A program made the translations under genes and the position numbers. Shown here in pieces: positions 1 to 6,071 of a stretch of 16,871 bases of DNA. How positions within the stretch are numbered: the stretch's first letter is position 1; every line of letters begins with the position of its first letter. Source of the stretch: an uncultured Oscillospiraceae bacterium (GTDB taxonomy: Bacteria; Bacillota; Clostridia; Oscillospirales; Oscillospiraceae); NCBI GenBank assembly GCA_948766235.1, contig CAQCFX010000036.1, forward strand, positions 1 to 16,871. Direction: 5' to 3'. The notes under the pieces are model-generated. The model did no database searches and had not been told where the DNA came from. It worked only from the letters and a program-made list of their open reading frames with translations.

Positions 1-254
1 GGGGCGGCACAGCCGCCCAAGACCAGGCCGAGACGGAGGGAAAGCGAGCGAGCGTCCTGGCCGTTTCGCAGCGTGACATCGCCAAGACAAAAGACGGCTT
101 TGCGGGGCCCGGCAGAAGCGCGGCGCTGCCGCTCGTGGGTTGGATAACGAAACGGGCGGGGCCCACGAACTGCGCCTGAGCAGGCGGACCGTTCGGCGTG
201 TGGGTGGTTGTCAGGACCGCCCGGTCTCCTCGGGAAGCAGGCGGCGGTGGAATT
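1..254. other. Region without a convincing gene
   Basis: All frames are short or lack a plausible start and composition. A 7-bp hairpin (GGGCGGC-ACA-GCCGCCC) lies at 2-18 and a GACCG/CGGTC dyad lies near 215-226. No T-run terminator for apbE is visible on the minus strand. A minus-strand frame open to the left edge cannot be judged from this fragment. Confidence 0.4.
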
Positions 255-1316
255 TTAGGGCCGCGCGATGGTGAGGGCGCGGCCCGTTTGCGCCAGGGTG
301 AAGCTGTCCTCCAGCCCGGCGGTGACGGTCACGCCGCCGTCTTCCTCCACCATAACCAGCTCAAAGCCCCATTCGTCCCGGTGGCCGCGCCAGAAGCTGA
401 CGGCTTCCTCCCGGCCCATGACAAACAGGGCGGTGGACAGCGCGTCGCATACTGCGCCGACGTCTCCCCATGCGGCGCTGGTATCTCCTACCACGGTGAC
501 GGAGAGCAGGCCGCTGTGGGCGGGGCGGCCGGTCTTGGGGTCCAGAATGTGCCAGTAGCGCACGCCGTCCTCCTCAAAGTACCGCTCGTAGCCGCCGGAG
601 GTGACCACGGCCTTATCGACGACCTCCACCACGCCCAGGCTGCCGTCCCCCTCCGGGTCCCGGATGCCGATGCGCCAGGGGGAGCCGTCCGGCTTGGCCC
701 CCACCGTCTGGATATTGCCCCCCAGGTCCAGCAGGGCGGAGGTGACGCCGTTTTCTTTCAGCAGATGGGCCAGCCGCCAGCCGGTGCTGCCCTTGGCCAC
801 GCTGCCCAGGTCAATCTCCATGCCGTCAGGAAGGGCGGCGGCGGTCCCTTCCTGGGAAACTTGGGTATAGTCCACCATGGAGAGCAGTCCGGCGATGGTC
901 TCATCGTCCGGGACGGCGTACTCCCCGGTAGTGAAGCCCCAGCAGCGCAGGACGGGGTAAGTGGAGATATCCAGCGCCCCGCCGGTGCGCCCGCACATAC
1001 CCAGCGCCGTGTCCAGCAGGTCCGCCGTCTCCGGGGACAGCTCCGCCTCGCCGTCCCGGTTCAGGGCGTAAATCTCGCTGCCCTCATCGGTGACGGACCA
1101 CAGGCCCTCCAGCTCTTTTACCCGGTCCTCCGCCTCGTCTAAAAGCGCCTCGTCCCCGCCCTCGTACAGCCGCAGGGTCATCACCGTGTCCATGGCGAAA
1201 AAGGTGCGCTCCGCCGTCGGAACCGCCTGGGTAGGCGCGGGAGCGCACCCCGCCAGCAGCAGAAGCCCGGCCAGGGCGGCAAGGGCGCGTTTCACGTGAA
1301 ACATTCGTTTTATCAT
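255..1316 (-). CDS. apbE: FAD:protein FMN transferase (ApbE family lipoprotein)
   Basis: This 353-residue protein probably transfers FMN from FAD onto a threonine of exported or membrane flavoproteins, such as Rnf/Nqr-type subunits, on the outer face of the membrane. Residues 1-24 form a lipoprotein signal: basic start, Leu/Ala-rich core and lipobox LAGC with Cys24. ApbE-family motifs follow in order: FFAMDTVMTLRL at about 39-50, a DISTYPVLR-like segment, the core IDLGSVAKG, LLDLGGNIQTVG, a HILDPKTGRPA segment and, near the C-terminus, VCDALSTALFVMG, which corresponds to the family's metal/FAD-binding ADALST segment. I chose the ATG at 1316 because it gives a complete lipoprotein signal and overlaps the dCMP deaminase stop by four bases (ATGA), implying translational coupling; the upstream extension is only a shadow of that gene. 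A second ATG lies at 1304. The codons at residues 5-10 (MFHVKR) contain a parS-like palindrome. The acceptor flavoprotein is not in the window. Confidence 0.93.
   Translation of the reverse strand: MIKRMFHVKRALAALAGLLLLAGCAPAPTQAVPTAERTFFAMDTVMTLRLYEGGDEALLDEAEDRVKELEGLWSVTDEGSEIYALNRDGEAELSPETADLLDTALGMCGRTGGALDISTYPVLRCWGFTTGEYAVPDDETIAGLLSMVDYTQVSQEGTAAALPDGMEIDLGSVAKGSTGWRLAHLLKENGVTSALLDLGGNIQTVGAKPDGSPWRIGIRDPEGDGSLGVVEVVDKAVVTSGGYERYFEEDGVRYWHILDPKTGRPAHSGLLSVTVVGDTSAAWGDVGAVCDALSTALFVMGREEAVSFWRGHRDEWGFELVMVEEDGGVTVTAGLEDSFTLAQTGRALTIARP
1288..1303. promoter_or_regulatory. parS-like ParB-binding site inside apbE
   Basis: The plus strand reads CGTTTCACGTGAAACA, which matches the conserved bacterial parS palindrome TGTTTCACGTGAAACA at 15 of 16 positions; the inner 14 bases are a perfect palindrome. 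parS sites nucleate ParB (Spo0J) spreading and SMC loading and cluster near oriC in Firmicutes. Here the site is read as Phe-His-Val-Lys-Arg in the apbE signal peptide. I found no second copy in this window. Confidence 0.8.
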
Positions 1317-1801
1317 TCCGCCTGCTCCGGGATGGAATCGTCCTGGCCGATCCACTCCCGCTCCACATCCACCACCCGGTAGTCCGCCGGGGTGTCCCGG
1401 ATGACCACCTTGGCGATTCCCGCGTTGATGATGAGCCGGCGGCACATGGAGCAGGAGGTGGAGCCGGGGATGAGCTCTCCGGTGGCCGGGTCCCTGCACA
1501 CCATATACAGCGTGGCGCCTAAAACCTCCCGCCGGGAGGCGGAGATGATGGCGTTGGCTTCCGCGTGGACGGAGCGGCACAGCTCATAGCGCTCTCCCGA
1601 GGGGATTTTCATGGCCTCCCGGGTGCAGTATCCTAAATCCCCGCAGTTCTTCCGCCCCCGGGGCGCGCCGTTGTAGCCGGAGGACACAATCTCGTCGTTC
1701 TGCACGATGATGGCCCCGTAGTGCCGGCGCATACAGGTGGAGCGCTCTAACACCGTTCCGGCGATGTCCAGATAGTAGTTTGCTTTGTCAATGCGGGCCA
1801 T
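1313..1801 (-). CDS. dCMP deaminase (ComEB-like cytidine/deoxycytidylate deaminase)
   Basis: This 162-residue zinc deaminase probably converts dCMP to dUMP, feeding thymidylate synthesis in the cytoplasm. Catalytic motifs are clear: HAE at residues 79-81, with H79 as zinc ligand and E81 as the proton shuttle, and CSMC at 117-120 with C117 and C120 as zinc ligands. The NGAPRG segment near 45-50 and extra cysteines in the NCGDLGYC stretch (C53, C59) resemble the structural/allosteric region of dCMP deaminases. Length is usual for the family. The ATG at 1801 was chosen because the family N-terminus starts here (MARIDKANYYL) and a purine-rich ribosome site precedes it; the 30-residue upstream extension is not conserved-looking. 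That ribosome site includes a run of nine G residues. The gene has its own promoter and its stop overlaps the apbE start, so the two genes form one transcript. Confidence 0.92.
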   Translation of the reverse strand: MARIDKANYYLDIAGTVLERSTCMRRHYGAIIVQNDEIVSSGYNGAPRGRKNCGDLGYCTREAMKIPSGERYELCRSVHAEANAIISASRREVLGATLYMVCRDPATGELIPGSTSCSMCRRLIINAGIAKVVIRDTPADYRVVDVEREWIGQDDSIPEQAE

Positions 1802-1804
1802 GGA

Positions 1805-1813
1805 CCCCCCCCC
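1805..1813. repeat. C9/G9 homopolymer in the dCMP deaminase leader
   Basis: Nine consecutive C residues on the plus strand read as nine G in the mRNA, ending three bases before the dCMP deaminase ATG. The tract is the likely ribosome-binding site, so length changes would alter the spacing or strength of that site. Only one other run in the window, in mutL, is this long. Confidence 0.7.
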
Positions 1814-1823
1814 TTTTTCGGAA

Positions 1824-1852
1824 AGTATATCATCTTTTTCTTCCCGCCGCAA
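1824..1852 (-). promoter_or_regulatory. Sigma-A-type promoter for dCMP deaminase-apbE
   Basis: On the minus strand, TTGCGG (1852-1847) and TATACT (1829-1824) are separated by exactly 17 bp. The -10 box matches consensus at 5 of 6 positions and the -35 at 4 of 6. It sits in the 58-bp gap after the DUF2812 gene and would give a very short leader of about 15-20 bases including the G9 run. Confidence 0.65.
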
Positions 1853-1859
1853 CGGAAAC

Positions 1860-3206
1860 TTACAGCGGCCCCCGCCCCAGCTTCTCTCCAATCACCGCCA
1901 TCTGTTCCGGGGTGGGCGTCCAGTCCAGGGCCACCTCCACCACCCGGTCCGGGTAGCACAGCACATACTCGTCCCGGGGATTGCCGTACTTGTTCACCGT
2001 CCGGTACGCCTCCTGCGCCCCCCAGGGGGCGGGGTCAATGGGCTCCGTCCCCTCCCGGCGCAGCCAGACGGAGCTCAAATACTCCCGCCAGCCCAGCAGG
2101 TGGTTTTTACAGACGCCATACAGAAACGGGGCCTTCACCACCGTGACGCCGTAGCTCAGCTCGGGGGCGTCGTCCATCTCCTCCCACCTCCAGGAGTACT
2201 GCCGCGCGCTGAGGTGGGCCAGCAGAGGGGAGTGCAGATACTCCATACTCTGGCCGTAGGTAAAGTTCACCGCCAGCAGCTCCCCCACCGTCAGGGGCAA
2301 ATCCTCCGGGACGGGATCGGGACGGCTGTTCAGGGCGCTCACAGCAAACCGAGGCACCACGACCGCGAATAGGATGGACAGCGCCACGCAGGCAAACATG
2401 GTAGCGGCGCGGTTGGTCTCGGCGGAGGCGTTCTTCTTTTTCAAAGCGTCCCGTATGCCCAGCACCGCCGCCAGCAGCAACACCGTCCCAATCAGGCTGG
2501 CCGCCGTCACGCCGCCCAGGCCGTCGCCGAACAGGCAGGCAGCCCCCCACACCGCCGCCGGCAGGATAATCGCCAGCAGGAGCCATTGAAGCCACAAGTG
2601 GTTTCGGGTGGGCAGAAACTCCCCCCGCGCCGCCGCTTTCAGCGCCCGCCGCCGCCAGAGGAAGTAGGAGGCCAGCTCCACGCCGCAGTTCAGCAGTACC
2701 AGCGTAAAGGCCAGCACGGACACCAGGACAGCGGCGTTGGACAGGGTGCGGATGGGGTCGCTCCGCAGCCGGAACAGGAACTGCCCCACGTTCAGCAGCC
2801 CCACCGCCCCCAGCAGGCAGTTGGACAGCAGGAAGCTCTTTTTCGCCGAGCGGTGGATGGCGTCCACCTCCAGGGTCGGGTCGGTGTCGATGGGCACCGG
2901 GTTTTCCCCCTCGTTGTAAAACACCTGAAGCTGGCCCGACGAGCCCGCCAGCGTCCAGCCCACGTGGGCGCACAGGTCATAGAACTCCTCCTGCTGTTTC
3001 GAGGGACCGGGGTCGTAGATGGTGGCCTTGGGGAAATAGCACACGGAGAAGGTGAGCGTTTTTGGCTCGATCCGCCGGTAGTGCCAGAAAAACTGCCCGA
3101 TTTCGCACAGCAGCCACCCCTTCTCCGCCATCCGCCGCAAGTGGGCCTCGATGCCGGTGTGGTCGTAAAAGGAATGCAGGTTCATCTGCCGTTTCGTCTC
3201 CCTCAT
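1860..3206 (-). CDS. DUF2812 domain membrane protein (PadR partner)
   Basis: This 448-residue protein starts with a soluble domain of about 110 residues typical of DUF2812. Its features are a Phe-Tyr-Asp-His start, an AEKGWLL segment at 27-33, a WHYRRIEPKTLTFSVCYFP stretch and an FYDLCAHVGWTLAG segment near 75-88. Hydrophobic, probably membrane-spanning segments follow at about 123-145, 155-185, 204-226, 232-252 and 268-290. The last 150 residues are a soluble region that I do not recognise. In Firmicutes such proteins are commonly encoded directly after a PadR repressor, as here: the ATG at 3206 lies two bases after the PadR stop, with a GGAGGAGG ribosome site inside the PadR gene. The biochemical role of the family is unknown. 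By analogy with other PadR-controlled membrane proteins it may respond to envelope stress or a toxic compound, but nothing in the sequence proves that. Confidence 0.85.
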   Translation of the reverse strand: MRETKRQMNLHSFYDHTGIEAHLRRMAEKGWLLCEIGQFFWHYRRIEPKTLTFSVCYFPKATIYDPGPSKQQEEFYDLCAHVGWTLAGSSGQLQVFYNEGENPVPIDTDPTLEVDAIHRSAKKSFLLSNCLLGAVGLLNVGQFLFRLRSDPIRTLSNAAVLVSVLAFTLVLLNCGVELASYFLWRRRALKAAARGEFLPTRNHLWLQWLLLAIILPAAVWGAACLFGDGLGGVTAASLIGTVLLLAAVLGIRDALKKKNASAETNRAATMFACVALSILFAVVVPRFAVSALNSRPDPVPEDLPLTVGELLAVNFTYGQSMEYLHSPLLAHLSARQYSWRWEEMDDAPELSYGVTVVKAPFLYGVCKNHLLGWREYLSSVWLRREGTEPIDPAPWGAQEAYRTVNKYGNPRDEYVLCYPDRVVEVALDWTPTPEQMAVIGEKLGRGPL

Positions 3207-3208
3207 AG

Positions 3209-3526
3209 TTAGCCCTCCTCCCCGAAGACCCGGCGGTAATCCTCCGCCTGGGCCTGAATCCGTTGGTACTCCTTGTCCAGCACCCGCCGCCCGTACTCCG
3301 TCAGCAGATAGCTGCGCTTTCGCCCCTGGGTCCGGGTTTCCCGAATCATCCCCGCCTCCACAAACTGCTCCAGCAGGTTGTAGAGCGTCCCCGAGCCCAC
3401 GCTCACCCTGCCCCCCGTCATGGCGGGCACCCGGTCCAGAATGTCCATGCCGCAGCACTCCTCCCGCAGGCACAGCAGGACGTAAAACATCTGCTCGGTC
3501 AGGGTGCTGAATTTTTCCCTGGGCAT
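3209..3526 (-). CDS. PadR family transcriptional regulator
   Basis: This 105-residue protein has the PadR winged-helix layout: an N-terminal helix (TEQMFYVLLCL), the recognition-helix region SVGSGTLYNLLEQFVEAGMI at about 42-61, and the wing with TQGRKRSYLLTEYGRRVL at about 64-81, ending in a short charged helix for dimerisation. PadR proteins are usually ligand-responsive repressors of the adjacent gene. The ATG at 3526 is preceded by AAGGGGGA seven bases upstream; a longer frame upstream would run through the promoter and is rejected. Two palindromes flank the promoter's -10 box and are the probable operators, which makes autorepression of the PadR-DUF2812 unit likely (inference). Confidence 0.93.
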   Translation of the reverse strand: MPREKFSTLTEQMFYVLLCLREECCGMDILDRVPAMTGGRVSVGSGTLYNLLEQFVEAGMIRETRTQGRKRSYLLTEYGRRVLDKEYQRIQAQAEDYRRVFGEEG

Positions 3527-3543
3527 GATTCCGTCCCCCTTAT

Positions 3544-3589
3544 CTCGATATTCGAGCATCCTGGTTCCATTATAATCTCGAATATCGAG
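3544..3589. promoter_or_regulatory. Paired 13-bp operators, probably for PadR
   Basis: Plus-strand 3544-3556 reads CTCGATATTCGAG and 3577-3589 reads CTCGAATATCGAG, its exact reverse complement. Each has 5-bp palindromic arms (CTCGA/TCGAG). Centres are 33 bp apart, about three helical turns, so bound dimers would lie on the same DNA face. One copy lies between the -35 and -10 boxes, the other just downstream of the expected transcription start, a classic repression arrangement. Confidence 0.78.
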
Positions 3590-3597
3590 TTTGTCAA
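3569..3597 (-). promoter_or_regulatory. Consensus sigma-A promoter of padR-DUF2812
   Basis: On the minus strand, TTGACA (3597-3592) and TATAAT (3574-3569) are both perfect consensus hexamers with a 17-bp spacer. A promoter this strong usually needs a repressor; the spacer itself contains an operator-like palindrome. Confidence 0.9.
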
Positions 3598-3669
3598 TAG
3601 CAGACGCAGCAACGGCGTCCGGCACAGGGCGGAACGGCGCAAATTCACATTTTGTTTACGGTTTCCCCA

Positions 3670-3698
3670 TTGACTCGGTCAAATTGGAGCGCTAATAT
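3670..3698 (+). promoter_or_regulatory. Promoter for the membrane zinc-ribbon gene
   Basis: TTGACT (3670-3675) and TAATAT (3693-3698) are separated by 17 bp in an AT-rich pocket of an otherwise GC-rich region. An AGGAGGTGA ribosome site follows before the ATG at 3743. Confidence 0.6.
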
Positions 3699-3742
3699 AA
3701 TAATATTCCCAAAATTCCGTTTCTCTCAGGAGGTGAGCGCCC

Positions 3743-4138
3743 ATGATTCGCCGTTGGTTTTCCCGCTTTATGGCCGGGCGCTACGGGGGCGACCAGCTGA
3801 ATCTGTTTCTCATTGGGCTGTACCTCATTCTTTATGTGGTGTTTCTGCTGTCCCGCCTGCTGATTTTTGAGCTGCTGGGCACCGTTTTGCTGCTGGTCAG
3901 CCTGTTCCGCTCCCTGTCCCGCAGCCTGGAGCGCCGCCGGGCGGAAAATACCCGCTTCCTCCAAATCGTCCGGCCCATGAAGCGCCGGTGGACCGCCTTC
4001 CGCGCCCGGACGCAGGACCGGGAGCACCGCTACTTCAAGTGCCCCAACTGCGGCCAGCAGATGCGGGTGCCCCGGGGCAAGGGGCGCATCACCGTGCACT
4101 GCCGCTCCTGCGGCGCTGTGTTTGAGGAAAAAAGCTGA
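3743..4138 (+). CDS. Small membrane protein with C-terminal zinc ribbon
   Basis: This 131-residue protein has a basic N-terminus, then hydrophobic segments at about 19-39 and 40-54 that form one or two membrane spans. An Arg-rich linker follows. The C-terminus has a zinc-ribbon pair, CPNCG near residue 100 and CRSCG near 122. The layout suggests a membrane anchor with a cytoplasmic zinc-ribbon tail. I do not recognise a named family and assign no reaction. The start is secure: an AGGAGGTGA ribosome site lies seven bases upstream and a good promoter lies at 3670-3698. No gene follows it closely, so it is probably monocistronic, with transcription possibly running on to the terminator near 4510. 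Confidence 0.85.
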   Translation: MIRRWFSRFMAGRYGGDQLNLFLIGLYLILYVVFLLSRLLIFELLGTVLLLVSLFRSLSRSLERRRAENTRFLQIVRPMKRRWTAFRARTQDREHRYFKCPNCGQQMRVPRGKGRITVHCRSCGAVFEEKS

Positions 4139-4509
4139 GCGCGAGGGCAGACACATAGGCCCGAGCGTGACAACGCCCCCCCGGGGACGGCCTTCGGCGA
4201 GGCACTTTCTCTCCCATGAGAGAAAGTGCCCAAAGAGAATGCTCGGGGGGATGCCCTCCGGGTGGACGCTTTCGCCTCCACAGTCGGCCCTCCCCCCGAG
4301 ACCCCCCGTTTACGGGGGAGCCCGATACGAAAGCGGTCAAATACCCTTCCGGCGCGCGCGGCCTTCGACGCAGATGCTTCGATTGGTGCTGCCGCTTGTG
4401 CGCAGTCACTGAAAGGCGCGCGTCCATTGTACCGCGCCTAAGCAGAAGTGTGTCTACCGCGAGCCGCACTCCCCAAGCGCTTACAGCCCGACATACGCAC
4501 AAGACAGCA
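4139..4509. other. Structured gene-free region upstream of mnmE
   Basis: No frame here looks like a real gene: the open frames on both strands lack good ribosome sites and recognisable protein features. The DNA has strong dyads. A perfect 13-bp inverted repeat with a 4-base loop lies near 4200-4230 (GGCACTTTCTCTC and its complement). CTCGGGGGG near 4243 pairs with CCCCCCGAG near 4295, and CCCCCGT/ACGGGGG forms a short hairpin near 4305-4318. This could be a dispersed intergenic repeat, an untranslated leader or a structured RNA; the sequence alone does not decide. Confidence 0.45.
4204..4233. repeat. Perfect 13-bp inverted repeat (hairpin)
   Basis: GGCACTTTCTCTC, the loop CCAT, then GAGAGAAAGTGCC form a perfect 13-bp stem. 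No T tract follows, so it is not a typical intrinsic terminator. It may be the core of a dispersed palindromic element. Confidence 0.6.
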
Positions 4510-4535
4510 CCCCCGCCCCTTGGCGGGGGGTTTTT
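4510..4535 (+). terminator. Intrinsic terminator upstream of mnmE
   Basis: CCCCCGCC (4510-4517) pairs with GGCGGGGG (4522-4529) around a CCTT loop. One further G and then five T residues (4531-4535) follow. It separates the upstream zinc-ribbon gene and the structured region from mnmE. Confidence 0.8.
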
Positions 4536-4601
4536 ATTGCAAAAAACCGGGGGATATGATACGCTGTAAGCCAATCGACTCTCCCATTGAGGTGATTTCC
4601 T

Positions 4602-6017
4602 ATGACCGACACCATCGCCGCCATCGCCACCCCTCCCGTCCCCGCCGCCATCGGCATTCTCCGCCTGTCCGGGCCGGGGGCCATCGCCGCCGCCGACCGG
4701 GTGTTCACCCCCTTCCGCGGCGGCCCCATGTGCCGGCGAGCCGACCGCACGCTGGTGTACGGCGCGCTCCATGACCGGGACGGCCGGCTCATCGACCATT
4801 GCCTGTGCACCGTGTCCCGCGCCCCCCACAGCTACACCGGGGAGGACACCGCCGAGCTGCAGTGCCACGGCTCCCCGGCTGCGCTGGCGCTGGGGCTGGA
4901 GGCCCTTTTTGCCGCCGGGGCCCGCCAGGCCCTGCCCGGCGAGTTCACCAAGCGGGCGTTTTTAAACGGCAGGCTGGACCTCACCCGCACCGAGGCGGCC
5001 GCCGACCTCATCCACGCGGAGACCCCCGCCGCCGTCTATCAGGCCGCGGGGCAGCTGGGGGGAGCGCTGGAGCGGGCGGTGGACGGCATCTACGATGCCC
5101 TCACCGACCTGTGCGCCCACTTCCACGCGGTGCTGGACTACCCCGACGAGGACATCCAGCCCTTTGAGGTCCAGGAGCTGGCCGCCGCTTTGTCCGGCGC
5201 GGCGGACAAGCTGGACGCCCTGGCCGCCACCTACCGGCGGGGGCGGCTTTTGAACGAGGGCGTCCCCTGCGCCATTGTGGGCCGGCCCAACGCGGGCAAA
5301 TCCACCCTGTTCAACGCCCTGCTGGGCTATGAGCGGGCCATCGTCACCCCCATACCCGGCACCACCCGGGACACGGTGGAGGAGCGGGTGAATTTCGGCG
5401 GCGTCCTGCTGCGGCTTATTGACACGGCGGGGCTGCGGGAGGCCCAGGACGAGGCGGAGCGCCTGGGGGTGGAGCGGAGCCGGGAGGCCATAGAGCGCGC
5501 GGAGCTGATTTTCGCCGTGGTGGATTCCTCCGCCCGCATCACTCAGGAGGACACGGAACTTCTGCGGACGGTGTGCGCCGCAGGAAAACCCTGGATTTTC
5601 ATCGCGTCCAAAAAGGATTTGGCCCAGAATCACAGCGCCGTTGGCTGTGTCACTGGCGGCGACAGCGGCCCGGTTCTGCTGACTGAAAAGCGGTCTGCCC
5701 TTGCCGCGTCGGTGGAGATATCCGCTAAGACCGGCCAGGGGCTGGACCGTCTGGAGCAGGCGGTGGCGGCGCTGTTTCCCCAGGACGCGGGCGGGCAGGC
5801 CGGGGCCATGCTCACCAACGCCCGCCAGGCGGAGGCGGCGGGCCGGGCGCGGGAGGCGGTCTGCCGTGGCGCGGCGGCGCTGGAGGCGGGGATGCCCCCC
5901 GACGCGGTGGTGGCCGACGTGGAGGAGGCTATGACCGCCCTGGGCGAGCTGACGGGCCGCACCGTGCGGGAGGACGTGACGGCCCGGATTTTCGAGCGGT
6001 TCTGCGTGGGAAAATAA
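4602..6017 (+). CDS. mnmE: tRNA modification GTPase MnmE (TrmE)
   Basis: This 471-residue protein has the full MnmE layout and normal length. It works with MnmG to install the carboxymethylaminomethyl or aminomethyl group on wobble uridine 34 of certain tRNAs in the cytoplasm. Residues 1-120 form the folate-binding N-domain (TDTIAAIATPP start; LPGEFTKRAFLNGRLDL at 111-127). The helical domain carries an inserted GTPase with G1 GRPNAGKS (227-234), GTTRD (253-257), G3 DTAG (274-277) and a SAK motif. The C-terminus is FCVGK, matching the family's CxGK catalytic cysteine. The G4 position reads SKKD (336-339) rather than the usual NKxD. The ATG at 4602 follows a GAGGTGA ribosome site. The usual partner mnmG is not next to it, and a new promoter begins straight after its stop. 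Confidence 0.97.
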   Translation: MTDTIAAIATPPVPAAIGILRLSGPGAIAAADRVFTPFRGGPMCRRADRTLVYGALHDRDGRLIDHCLCTVSRAPHSYTGEDTAELQCHGSPAALALGLEALFAAGARQALPGEFTKRAFLNGRLDLTRTEAAADLIHAETPAAVYQAAGQLGGALERAVDGIYDALTDLCAHFHAVLDYPDEDIQPFEVQELAAALSGAADKLDALAATYRRGRLLNEGVPCAIVGRPNAGKSTLFNALLGYERAIVTPIPGTTRDTVEERVNFGGVLLRLIDTAGLREAQDEAERLGVERSREAIERAELIFAVVDSSARITQEDTELLRTVCAAGKPWIFIASKKDLAQNHSAVGCVTGGDSGPVLLTEKRSALAASVEISAKTGQGLDRLEQAVAALFPQDAGGQAGAMLTNARQAEAAGRAREAVCRGAAALEAGMPPDAVVADVEEAMTALGELTGRTVREDVTARIFERFCVGK

Positions 6018-6020
6018 CAC

Positions 6021-6049
6021 ATGACAGCGGCCCCTCGGGGGTGTATAAT
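6021..6049 (+). promoter_or_regulatory. Promoter of the six-gene operon 6072-10789
   Basis: ATGACA (6021-6026) and TATAAT (6044-6049) are separated by 17 bp, starting four bases after the mnmE stop. The -10 is perfect and the -35 matches at 5 of 6 positions. It should give a short leader before the ATG at 6072. Confidence 0.75.
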
Positions 6050-6071
6050 AGCCAAAAGGGAGGGGATTGTG

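Noticed and set aside
1..150. Minus-strand frame open to the left edge
   Set aside because: Too short and without recognisable motifs or usual composition; it cannot be told from noncoding GC-rich DNA.
1317..1580. 88-residue N-terminal extension of the ApbE frame
   Set aside because: It lies wholly inside the dCMP deaminase gene in another frame, is His/Pro/Gly-rich, and would remove the lipoprotein signal.
3207..3473. 89-residue extension of the DUF2812 protein
   Set aside because: It overlaps the PadR gene in another frame; the ATG at 3206 has a strong ribosome site and a family-like start.
3527..3625. Longer PadR start
   Set aside because: The extension would translate through the consensus promoter and both operators.
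4532..4560. Promoter directly upstream of mnmE (TATGAT at 4555-4560)
   Set aside because: The -10 is fair, but no acceptable -35 lies at 16-18 bp, so I did not list it.
4216..4569. Plus-strand small frames in the mnmE upstream region
   Set aside because: They run through hairpins and the terminator, and their composition is that of translated repeat DNA.
4089..4868. Minus-strand 259-residue frame over the intergenic region and mnmE start
   Set aside because: It overlaps real genes, has low-complexity Gly/Arg/Pro composition and no recognisable motif or ribosome site.
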